This document shows positions 17,983 to 25,949 of a stretch of DNA of 64,000 bases, in pieces. Where the stretch lies: the NCBI GenBank assembly GCA_023957215.1, contig JAMLHH010000012.1, positions 1 through 64,000 on the forward strand, given 5' to 3'. Position numbers and translations under genes: made by a program. The notes beneath the pieces were generated by a model. That model was not told the DNA's origin, did not search any database, and saw nothing but the letters and a program-made list of their open reading frames with translations. The DNA is from Chitinophagales bacterium. GTDB taxonomy: Bacteria; Bacteroidota; Bacteroidia; Chitinophagales; JADIYW01. The number at the start of each line of letters is the position of its first letter. The first letter of the stretch is position 1.

Positions 17983-19365
17983 TTACTTCACTTCTTTCCC
18001 CGTTTTGTCGATGTATAATTCCCTGCCGTTTAATCCTACTTTGGCTTTGCCGTTTTTAAAATTTTCTACCCAATCGTATTTCAGCGGGATTATCTCTTTT
18101 CCGGTTTTATCTACAAATCCCCATTTGCCACCATACCAATCTCCGTCGAACTTCATCTCTCCGATTGCTACCCTTAAAAGGCCTTCGGAAAACGGCTTGA
18201 AATCCACAACGCCGCTTTGGAAATCGGTATAACTGTATTTGAAAGGGATGATTGTTTTGCCTGTCTGGTCTATCACTCCCCATTTGCCATCCAGTTAAGC
18301 ATCGGTGAGCCCTTGTTTGAAGCTGCTTACAGCGTCATATTTTAAAGGAATAATTTCTTTGCCGGTTTTATCTATAAAACCACATTTATGATTCAGCACA
18401 ACCATTGCCGGAAACCCTTTGTAAATCTCTATCTCATCATATTTTGGCACAACAATCTCTTTGCCCGTTTGGTCTATTAAACCCCATTTACCGTTGAGCT
18501 TAACATCTGCAAGCCCGTAAAAAAAAGTACCTGCCCGCTCATATTTACAGGGGATGATTTCTTTTCCCGTTTTATCAATAAACCCAACTTTTCCGTTTAA
18601 TTTAACTTTGGCAAGCCCTTCGGAAAACCCGTATGCATCTTCATAAATAAAGGGAATAACCTCTTTACCGGTTTTGTCTATAAAGCCCCATTTTTCGTTG
18701 AGTCTGACGTTAGCCAGCCCTTCTTCAAAATTAGTTGCCATATCATATATTAATGGGATAATTACTTTATCAGAGCTGTCTATAAATCCCCTTTTCCGAT
18801 TGCTTTCCACTGTAAAAAGTCCTTCACCTGAACTAAACTTTAAATTATACTTTGGCTGTTCATTATTTTTTGTAGGTTTTGTTAACTTGACCACATAATA
18901 ATTACACTTATCATCATTGTCATAAAATTCTTCTGTTCGAAGTGTGTATTTTTCGTATTTTTTTGACTTATATGAAGAAAATGTAGTGCCACCATCTGTT
19001 TGATTTAAAGCAATATTTTCAAAATCACCCCATACAAGCAGTTCACCTATTAATTTGCTTTGATATTCTATGTTTTTGCTACGCAAAAAGAGTGTTGTGA
19101 ATTCATCTTTAAATGTTATACCTACTGAGTAAACCTCTATATTAGGGAGTTCATAGTTAGGGTTAAATACAATTTGGTGCTTTCCTCCAAAGGCATCATT
19201 GTATGGATTTTCTTTTTGACTAATTCCTTTTGATAATACGCTACTTGCAAAGCAATCAAAATCTGTGCATGATGCTAATTCTAAAAGGTCTTTTTGAGAA
19301 AGGGTTTGCCCAAAGAGTGATAGACAATTTAAAACTGCCATTAAGAATAATATAAATATTTTCAT
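17983..19365 (-). pseudogene. WG-repeat protein gene with in-frame TAA
   Basis: From the ATG at 19365 (signal peptide MKIFILFLMAVLNCLSLFGQ) the frame codes a unique N-terminal domain of about 180 residues, then WG repeats. A TAA at 18295-18297 follows FKQGLTDA; the same frame then continues LDGKWGVIDQTGKTIIPFKY to the usual end FYIDKTGKEVK-like YIDKTGKEVK at 17983. In the other repeats this position is a Lys codon (DVKLNGKWG), so one base change, AAA to TAA, explains the break. Without it the protein would have about 460 residues. It is the first gene of the array. Confidence 0.82.
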
Positions 19366-19744
19366 AGTTTGTAATTTTTTAGTCCCACTCGTATGGCTTT
19401 TCGGTTTCGCCCCGTTTTTATAGTGGTCGCTGGTCTCCACATTTTGTTTGTCAATCGTAACAATCAAGAACTGTCAAACCAGAAGAACGGTGGTTCTCGT
19501 GTTTGTCTGTGTCCGTTGTAGTGTCGTTTAAACTTCTGACTAACGTTAAAGTCAAGCAGTTATGATCAGTTAGTTACAATTACAAGTTTTTCATTAACCA
19601 AGTCAAATTTAGCAATTTGTTTTTTAATTCTTTTCCACTATTCCCAACTTTACTCACTTTTTATTGTTTTTTTTCAAGTGGTGTTCGTGATATCGCTTCG
19701 CTAAGTTCTTTTTGCTACCAAATGCGTGGGCTGTCCTGTCGTTG
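19366..19744. other. Gene-free stretch upstream of the WG array
   Basis: About 380 bp between the WG array start and the decayed AlbA_2 gene. I see no open frame worth calling, no exact TAnnTTTG box and no clear repeat; base composition is less AT-rich near 19390-19550. Confidence 0.5.
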
Positions 19745-20280
19745 TTACCCGACTATTTTATAGTAAATTCCTGCTCCCGAAGTTCCTGCTTTTGTCAGGA
19801 TTTTAAACTTGTCTGCCAATTCAGTTAGTTCGGTTGTTGCCGTTCGTTTAGAGATGTCGTTCAATGTCTGGTAATCGCGGTTCGTAATCTTTCCTTTGTC
19901 TTTTGCGTATAAAACGACTTTCCTTTGTCTGTCGTTTAGTCCAAGCGACTACAAATATTCTGTATGATAAATATCTTTTCTGAATTCTATCCAAAAGTCT
20001 GAACTTTCGGCAATGTATGTTGGTTTTGGAAGTCTTGCTTCTGTGTACAACGTTGTCATTTTTGAAATTCCTCGGCCCCAAGATTCTACATAATCGCTAC
20101 GGAAAAATGCGTTTGCAATGTCAGGATTGAAAGGTCGTGATGAATGGCTTTTCAAAAGGTTGCTTACTGTCCAACTTTCGGGTAAATGTCCTTCGTTCCA
20201 AATCATTATTTTATCTTTATAAACTCTGATTTGAATAGGTGTCAATTTTGTTTGTATTCTATGTTTTGAGATTCGGACAT
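19745..20280 (-). pseudogene. Decayed AlbA_2/HATPase transcription-regulator-like gene
   Basis: Three scars are readable. The ATG at 20280 begins MSESQNIEYKQN, the typical start of Schlafen AlbA_2 proteins, then hits TGA at 20242-20244. In another frame from 20245 comes the HATPase_c_4 C-domain (IQIRVYKDKIMIWNEGHLPE, SRPFNPDIANAFFRSDYVES, WGRGISKM). Its frame stops at a TAG (19949-19951) but continues in frame as SLGLNDRQRKVVLYAKDKGK and a winged-helix tail ending YYKIVG at 19745. So the AlbA_2 body is deleted and a Lys-type codon has become TAG. The start lies 3 bp after the jetD stop, so the intact gene was probably part of the Wadjet operon. Confidence 0.8.
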
Positions 20281-20282
20281 TC

Positions 20283-21134
20283 TTATTTTCTGATTAGAAT
20301 TTCTTGGTCTAAACCTTTCTTATATTTGTGAATGACGTTTATGAGCTGCAACAAATTTTCTTCTTGAATTGTTTCAACTACGAAATTGATTTTTTGTTGA
20401 TCGTAACGTGCTTTGTTGCCGTTTTCTGAAATTAAGTTTTTAATATTTTCGGGAATAAAAAATGATGCTTTTTCAGAAAGATATTTTTTAAACTCGTTTA
20501 AATAAATTCCTATTCCTGCAAAATCAAAATCGCCAAAATGCAAGTAATTATTTGGAATAGATTGAAGCCATTTGATTAAATCTTTACTTTGATTTTGCGG
20601 ATAACGGCTTACAAAAAGCGGTTGAATTTCTTTGAAAAGATATTTTTGCTTTTCTATGAAACGAAAATTTTCAGGATTTTCAATTCCGACAATCGTAATA
20701 TTTTTATCGGGAACAAAATTTTCAAAGTCGTAAATGAATTGAAATGTTCCATTAGTAAAATTTAGTGTAATTGCTTTTCCGTTTAGTGTTGCTTGAACAG
20801 GAACATAACTGTTTATCAAGAAACCTTTGAATGTTCTTACTTTTTTTAATTTTGAATCAGAAGAAATAGCAACTAATTCATTTCGCTGTACATTCTCTTT
20901 TTGACAGACTTCAATGTATTTTTTCAGGTCGTTTATTCCGTATTTGTTTTGTAAATAGAGGAATAAAGCGTTACTGTTTGTGAGTTGTAGTTTTTTCTGT
21001 ATTCTTCCTGTCCTTTCAATTATTCTTTCAGTAACCAATTCTTCTATCAATGCGTGTTTTGCCGAACCTGACGGAATTATTTCGCCCTGTGAAAGTTGTA
21101 ATAGTTTTTCTGCTATGTGAAAAGGTATCTTCAT
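20283..21134 (-). CDS. jetD: Wadjet JetD / MksG-like TOPRIM nuclease
   Basis: This 283-residue protein ends in a TOPRIM-like fold: the first acidic residue in VGIENPENF (E152) and the paired aspartates in HFGDFDFAGIGIYL (D202, D204). An N-terminal winged-helix-like part (residues 1-70) precedes it. In Wadjet/MksBEFG systems the TOPRIM subunit cuts DNA that the SMC complex has extruded, so small circular plasmids are linearised. It lies just after the SMC gene on the same strand, as expected. Assignment rests on the motif and on context; it is diverged from classical JetD (DUF2220). Confidence 0.7.
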   Translation of the reverse strand: MKIPFHIAEKLLQLSQGEIIPSGSAKHALIEELVTERIIERTGRIQKKLQLTNSNALFLYLQNKYGINDLKKYIEVCQKENVQRNELVAISSDSKLKKVRTFKGFLINSYVPVQATLNGKAITLNFTNGTFQFIYDFENFVPDKNITIVGIENPENFRFIEKQKYLFKEIQPLFVSRYPQNQSKDLIKWLQSIPNNYLHFGDFDFAGIGIYLNEFKKYLSEKASFFIPENIKNLISENGNKARYDQQKINFVVETIQEENLLQLINVIHKYKKGLDQEILIRK

Positions 21135-21145
21135 TTCTTATTTTA

Positions 21146-21204
21146 TGCCACGAATGCACAAATTTTCACTAATTTCTATTCGTGTCCATTCGTATATTCG
21201 TGGC
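21146..21204. repeat. 59-bp palindromic repeat, copy A
   Basis: Begins TGCCACGAATGCACAAATTT and ends ATATTCGTGGC; the two ends are an imperfect inverted repeat of about 17 bp. Copies B (25431-25490) and C (25889-25946) have the same orientation. This copy overlaps the 3' end of jetC and provides its last ten codons or so and its TAG stop. Confidence 0.9.
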
Positions 21205-24200
21205 TTTTTATCGCTGTAATTTTCCTTACCAAACGCTTTATGCTCGTTACGTTTTTGCTGTCTTTTGACAATAAGTATGTGTAACGGTAATCAGTCGCAT
21301 TCAAGGAAGTTGGCGAACTATTGATGAGCAAAATATTTCTGTCGTTGGCAAATTTCAAAATACCTTTTACGTTGTTTGGATGCAATTTTCCGATTTCGTC
21401 CATCATACAATGTAAACGGAAATCATCTTTTTGTTTCTTAGATGCCTTTTCTTTGAATACATTCAAGAGCAAAATATTTATCATTGCTTTTACCAAAACG
21501 TCTGTTCCTTCTGAACCAACATTAGTCAGCTTTTCAACCCAACCTGTATCGTTGTCGTTTTCTACAATTTTAAATAACAATTCAAACGAATCGGAAAGTG
21601 TAATTTCTTTTTCTCTTGAAGTTGCCATTTCTTTGATGAGTTGTATCAGTAATGAAATAGCTTTTTCGTTTTTGTTGGTTTGCCCGCTTGTAGAAAACAA
21701 ATCGGGTTTCCCTAAATCAAAAACATTTTCATCATTAAAATGCTTGATTTCGACTAATAAAGTGAAAATTCTATTTTTACTTTCTATGGTTTTTAATTCC
21801 ATACTTTTGATTGCACCAACAAAATTTCTTGCAATAAAATCGTTGTTTATTTCTGATATTATTTTGCTGATTTCTCCTTCTTTTTCAATCAAAGAATTGG
21901 TTTCTCTACCAATTTGTCGAATGATATGGGCAAAACGTTCTTCAACACGTTGTTTGTATTCTGTAATTTTATTTTCATCAACAAATTCTTTTAGCATTTC
22001 TGCAAACTCAAAGAATTCCGACTTTTCGGCAAATTTTACTTTAAAGCTAAACAGATTATTTTCTTGAAAATTGCCTGTGAATTTGTTGATAGCTTCCTGT
22101 AATTCCACATAACGCCTTGTAATCGTATTGTCAGTTGTGTGTAATTCCCCAATCAAATGAACACAATTTTGTTCAGTTCTATGTTCATTACTGAATGATG
22201 AAATAAATTGCTCAATGGATTGATAAATTTCTGTTTTTACAAAACTTTCAAAAGTATTCAAATCGCTTTGAAATGCTGAAAGTGTTTGTGTTATCGCTTC
22301 AATATCTGCTTTGTGTTTGCCAAGTTCCTGAATGAATTTGTCTTTTTGCTGATTGTGTTTTTCAGCTTCGTTTTCTAATTGTTTGTCCAATAAAGTTTTT
22401 TTGTTTTTAAACTCGTCTTCTTTGTCAAACAGTTGTTCTTTATCATATTTGTAGCGTTCGGTAACGGATATATTATTTTCTATAAACGATAATTCTTTTC
22501 CGATTTCAGAAAGCCGTAAATCAATTTTTTCAATTGTATCTGTATCCGCACCTTTTGTGTCTAATTCTTTATTTTGATTGGCTTTAATTATGTCAGATTT
22601 TGCATTTATAGTTGTCTTTTCTTCTTGAATTTGTTCGTCAAGTTGTTTTGAAATATCAGCTAATTTTTGTTGTTCTGTTTTTATTTTTGCTTCTTTTTCT
22701 TTCTTCTTTGTGTCAATCGTTTTTGTAATTCCGTTTTCTATTTTCTGAACTTGTTCGTCCGCTTTTGTTTTTTCTTCGCTTAGTTTAGAAATGGCAATTT
22801 CAATTTTTTCTATTGCCGCTTTTTGTTCTGCTTTTGCTTTCGTTTCCCATTCTGAAAGGCGAACATTTAATTCATCTAATTTTATTTTGCCGTTTGTTTT
22901 TGTGTATTCACTTTGTTGAATAATTTCTTTTTGCTCTTTAATTTTTGGTTGAAACCTGCGTTTTAGTTTTTCCAACTCGTCATTGGATTTAGCGTTGAGA
23001 TTTGCAATAGCTTGTTTAGTTTCTTCAATTTTGTTTTTTAAATCTTCTTGCTCTTTCTGTAAATCAGCAACCGTTTTTACGCTCTTGTTGATTTCGTTTG
23101 TATCAATGCTAATTCCATAAAAACTCAAATCAGCGTTGGAAACTTTTTTAGGATTTAATCCTTGTTGAAACAACACATTGTCTTCGTCAATTACCTTTCC
23201 AATGGTCTTATCCCAATCAGAAATATGTTCGTTGAGCCAACCGTAGAGCGAATTTTTGCTGTTTATTATTTTAGTATCAATCTCTACAATTTGTTTATTG
23301 AGTTTTTCTTGTTCTTCTGTTTTTCGTTCAACTTTTCTACTTGTGTCAGCCTTGAAATTCTTTTCCTCAAATTCCCATTCTTTTTGAATGGTTTTGATTT
23401 TATTATCCGCTTGTTGAAATTCCATTTCAGCTTTTGAAACGGCAGATTTTACGTTTGCAATTTCAGTTTTACAGTTTGCAATTTCACTTTCATAAAACCG
23501 TTTATGTTTGGCTTCGGAAAGTTTAATTTTATTGTCGGTAATTGCATTTGCTTTCTCTTTTACATTGGCATTGGCAGTTTCTAATTCCTCTTTGTGTTGT
23601 TTACGGATTTCTTCATAAATCAATTCATATTGTTTATTTAATTCGTCTTTGAAATGAATAAAATTGCAGTTGGCATTATTCTTTTCGGTCTGTTTGCTGT
23701 TCTCAAATGCTGAAAGTTGATTTTCTAATTGTCTTAACTGTGCTTCGTAGCGTTGCTGAATTTCAAGAAACTTTGAGGTGAGAATTTCTTTTTCTTCCGT
23801 TAAATTTTTCTTTTCTAAATCCAACGTTGGTTTCTTGGCAACACGTTCAAGAATAGTTTCAATTTTTAATGCTTCGTACTCTTTTTTCTTGGTTGAAATT
23901 TCTTTTAGCCTGTCTGAAACTACACCGATTTGCTTTTGTATTTCGCCTTTCTTTTTGTCAAAAACAGCATCAAGGTCATTGAGTTTTTCTTTTACTCTAT
24001 CTCGTTTTAATTCTTCTATATTTAATTGTTCCTGAACTTTCGGTTGTTTTTCTTTTACATTGTTTAAAGCGTAACCTAACTGAAACGCCAATTCTTTTTT
24101 CTTTTGTTCTAAAAATTTCAAAGATGAATAAGTCGTAGAAACTTTTTCTGCTTGTTTGTCAATATTGCCGTCCGTCCATTTTTTAATGTCGTTCAGATTG

Positions 24201-24868
24201 GTTTCAAAGTCTCGTAAATGTGTTTGAGAATAAGTAGTTAAGTCAATTTTTATTTCATCTTCATTCAGCGATTTGATAATGGTTTCCTTTACAAATTCAG
24301 CGTCCAATTTTGCATTTAAAAACACATTCGCTATCGTTCTCGGAATGTTTTGATATTGCTTACTTTCCATCAAAGCATATTTTCTAAACTCGCTTGATAA
24401 GCCTTTGTTGTTTCCGTATAAAATATTTCTGTATTCTTCGTAATTGCTGATAATTCTTGTAGCATCAATTTTTTCTAATCGCTCTCTGATTTTGTCAAAA
24501 GTTTCAAACGCCTTTCCTTCGCTGTCAATAAAATAATTTTTGTCATAACCTGAATTGATAAATCGAAATGCAGCTCTGCCTTGTGATCTGAAACTCAATA
24601 CACAATATTTTCCTGTTTCGGTCTGAACTTCGTAAACGATGTAAGAGTTTTGATAAGGGAAATAATATTCATTGTAGTTTTTCTTTTCTCTCGGAATGCC
24701 CAATTTTTGAGTATCTGCGTTGTAGAAAAACAAAATTGCTCTTAGCAATGTACTTTTTCCAACACCTTGCGTACCGATGAAATGCACGTTTCCGTCCAAA
24801 TCAACTTCGGCATATTTCAGCGACTTATCGGCACTGTTTATAAATACTATTTTATTCAGGTATCTCAT
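21176..24868 (-). CDS. jetC: Wadjet JetC / MksB-like SMC ATPase
   Basis: This 1230-residue protein has an N-terminal Walker A (FIGTQGVGKST, residues 30-40), very long coiled-coil arms rich in Lys, Glu and Gln (about residues 260-900, with a possible hinge near 540-590), and a C-terminal Walker B (LHCMMDEIGKL, Asp1157/Glu1158) followed by ILLINSSPTSL. This is the architecture of MukB/JetC-type SMC proteins, the DNA-extruding motors of Wadjet and Mks complexes. It overlaps the jetB end by 17 bp. The last residues (SHEYTNGHE) are encoded by repeat copy A, so the native C-terminus was replaced when the repeat entered. Confidence 0.8.
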   Translation of the reverse strand: MRYLNKIVFINSADKSLKYAEVDLDGNVHFIGTQGVGKSTLLRAILFFYNADTQKLGIPREKKNYNEYYFPYQNSYIVYEVQTETGKYCVLSFRSQGRAAFRFINSGYDKNYFIDSEGKAFETFDKIRERLEKIDATRIISNYEEYRNILYGNNKGLSSEFRKYALMESKQYQNIPRTIANVFLNAKLDAEFVKETIIKSLNEDEIKIDLTTYSQTHLRDFETNLNDIKKWTDGNIDKQAEKVSTTYSSLKFLEQKKKELAFQLGYALNNVKEKQPKVQEQLNIEELKRDRVKEKLNDLDAVFDKKKGEIQKQIGVVSDRLKEISTKKKEYEALKIETILERVAKKPTLDLEKKNLTEEKEILTSKFLEIQQRYEAQLRQLENQLSAFENSKQTEKNNANCNFIHFKDELNKQYELIYEEIRKQHKEELETANANVKEKANAITDNKIKLSEAKHKRFYESEIANCKTEIANVKSAVSKAEMEFQQADNKIKTIQKEWEFEEKNFKADTSRKVERKTEEQEKLNKQIVEIDTKIINSKNSLYGWLNEHISDWDKTIGKVIDEDNVLFQQGLNPKKVSNADLSFYGISIDTNEINKSVKTVADLQKEQEDLKNKIEETKQAIANLNAKSNDELEKLKRRFQPKIKEQKEIIQQSEYTKTNGKIKLDELNVRLSEWETKAKAEQKAAIEKIEIAISKLSEEKTKADEQVQKIENGITKTIDTKKKEKEAKIKTEQQKLADISKQLDEQIQEEKTTINAKSDIIKANQNKELDTKGADTDTIEKIDLRLSEIGKELSFIENNISVTERYKYDKEQLFDKEDEFKNKKTLLDKQLENEAEKHNQQKDKFIQELGKHKADIEAITQTLSAFQSDLNTFESFVKTEIYQSIEQFISSFSNEHRTEQNCVHLIGELHTTDNTITRRYVELQEAINKFTGNFQENNLFSFKVKFAEKSEFFEFAEMLKEFVDENKITEYKQRVEERFAHIIRQIGRETNSLIEKEGEISKIISEINNDFIARNFVGAIKSMELKTIESKNRIFTLLVEIKHFNDENVFDLGKPDLFSTSGQTNKNEKAISLLIQLIKEMATSREKEITLSDSFELLFKIVENDNDTGWVEKLTNVGSEGTDVLVKAMINILLLNVFKEKASKKQKDDFRLHCMMDEIGKLHPNNVKGILKFANDRNILLINSSPTSLNATDYRYTYLLSKDSKNVTSIKRLVRKITAIKSHEYTNGHE

Positions 24869-25421
24869 TTCTTACTTCATCGGGAATATTTATGGTTAAA
24901 ATCAAGTTTTCAAGATATTTGAAGGAAGCCAATGCTTTGTATTGATGTGTAATTTCATTCTCTAATTCAATAAACGTATCGTTTATCAACATTTTCAAAA
25001 TCCTGTCTAAAATATCTTGGTGTTTTTCTTTGTCTGCAGTATGTTTCTTTAGGCCTTCTAATTTCGTTTCTAATTCCGCATCGGTTTTTAGCCTCACCAA
25101 AATATCAGAAGGAGAAAAACGATACCCAGAACTAAAAGCGTTGTCAAAAGTTTTCAGAAAATCAATAATATCAATCCAACGAAAGGCACTTTCAATTTTG
25201 TTTTCAATGTCTATCTTAGTTTCTGGTCGGCTGAAATAAAAATATTCATCGCCTTTTTCTAAAACAAAGTTGATATTCAAAAAATATTCGTACAGATTTT
25301 CAAAATTCTGTTCATCATCAATCACGTTGTACAAATTGCTAATCGTTTTATCAGAACTGTTGGAACTGATAAATTGCCCTTTGCTTAGGATTTTGAATAT
25401 TTCGGCTGTTTGTGGTATCAT
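24852..25421 (-). CDS. jetB: Wadjet JetB / MksE-like subunit
   Basis: About 189 residues, largely helical, with segments such as AEIFKILSKGQFISSNSSDK, DEQNFENLYEYFLNINFVLE and DEYFYFSRPE: a winged-helix layout fitting the MukE/MksE/DUF4194 group, which binds the kleisin and regulates the SMC motor. The chosen ATG (25421, MIPQTAEIF) lies after repeat copy B; an upstream in-frame GTG at 25454 would put repeat-encoded residues in the protein. It overlaps jetC by 17 bp. Identification relies on size, fold pattern and position. Confidence 0.68.
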   Translation of the reverse strand: MIPQTAEIFKILSKGQFISSNSSDKTISNLYNVIDDEQNFENLYEYFLNINFVLEKGDEYFYFSRPETKIDIENKIESAFRWIDIIDFLKTFDNAFSSGYRFSPSDILVRLKTDAELETKLEGLKKHTADKEKHQDILDRILKMLINDTFIELENEITHQYKALASFKYLENLILTINIPDEVRNEIPE

Positions 25422-25430
25422 ATTGTTCTT

Positions 25431-25490
25431 TGCCACGAATGCACGAATTTTCACTAATTATCTATTCGTGTTCATTCGTGTATTCGTGGC
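25431..25490. repeat. 59-bp palindromic repeat, copy B
   Basis: Begins TGCCACGAATGCACGAATTT and ends GTATTCGTGGC. It fills the junction between the GxxExxY stop (25498) and the jetB ATG (25421). Its ends can pair over about 17 bp. Confidence 0.9.
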
Positions 25491-25497
25491 TTTTTAT

Positions 25498-25875
25498 TTA
25501 ATAAACTAATCTTTTATATTCTAATTTTCCTCGGCCAAAATTTACCAAAAGTCCCAACTTGTTTCCTGACACTTTCAGGTAATTGATTGTCTGTGCTATA
25601 TGCTCATCAGTTAACATTGTTACACATTTTACTTCAAGAATAATCTTGTCCATCACCACAAAATCCGCATAAAACTTATGTGGCAATAGAATATTTCTAA
25701 AATATACTTCATACGGTTTCTCTCTTTCATAAAATATTGAATCTTGTCTAAAAATCAGTTCTAATGCGTCTTTATATACTATCTCTAAAAATCCGTGTCC
25801 TAATTCGTTGTGTACTTCCATACACTTGCCTATAATTTGGTAGGATTCTTCTTTATATATAATTTCTTTTCCCAT
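25498..25875 (-). CDS. GxxExxY protein (PD-(D/E)XK nuclease superfamily)
   Basis: About 125 residues with the name-giving motif GFLEIVY in HNELGHGFLEIVYKDAL, and a nuclease-like core FYADFVVMDKIILEVKC (Asp, then Glu-x-Lys), followed by QTINYLKVSGNKLGLLVNFG. Members of this family are small PD-(D/E)XK-fold proteins of unknown function, frequent in Bacteroidota. The ATG at 25875 fits the family start (MGKEIIYKEESY). The gene lies between jetA and jetB with repeat copies C just upstream and B just downstream, as if inserted as a cassette. A second family member is at 42341-42769. Confidence 0.9.
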   Translation of the reverse strand: MGKEIIYKEESYQIIGKCMEVHNELGHGFLEIVYKDALELIFRQDSIFYEREKPYEVYFRNILLPHKFYADFVVMDKIILEVKCVTMLTDEHIAQTINYLKVSGNKLGLLVNFGRGKLEYKRLVY

Positions 25876-25888
25876 TCTGTCATTTTTT

Positions 25889-25946
25889 TGCCACAAATGC
25901 ACGAATTTTCACTAATTGCTATTCGTGGTTATTTGTGTATTGTGGC
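25889..25946. repeat. 59-bp palindromic repeat, copy C
   Basis: Begins TGCCACAAATGCACGAATTT and ends GTATTGTGGC. It fills the junction between the jetA stop (25950) and the GxxExxY ATG (25875). It is more diverged than copies A and B, and its centre is shorter. Confidence 0.88.
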
Positions 25947-25949
25947 TAT

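Noticed and set aside
16483-18898. Several plus-strand open frames over the WG-repeat genes
   Set aside because: They are the regular antisense of the repeat; they have Pro/Ser/Leu-rich repetitive products, no signal peptides and no promoters.
15658-20280. Alternative genetic code or stop-codon recoding to explain three in-frame stops
   Set aside because: The three stops are TGA, TAA and TAG, and all three end normal genes in this window. Independent nonsense changes fit better.
23162-24035. Plus-strand open frames within jetC
   Set aside because: Antisense to a Lys/Glu-rich coiled coil, which yields Phe/Leu/Ser-rich frames by composition alone.
21146-25946. CRISPR array from three similar 59-bp repeats
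   Set aside because: The copies are kilobases apart with genes between them, are palindromic to the ends, and no cas gene is present.
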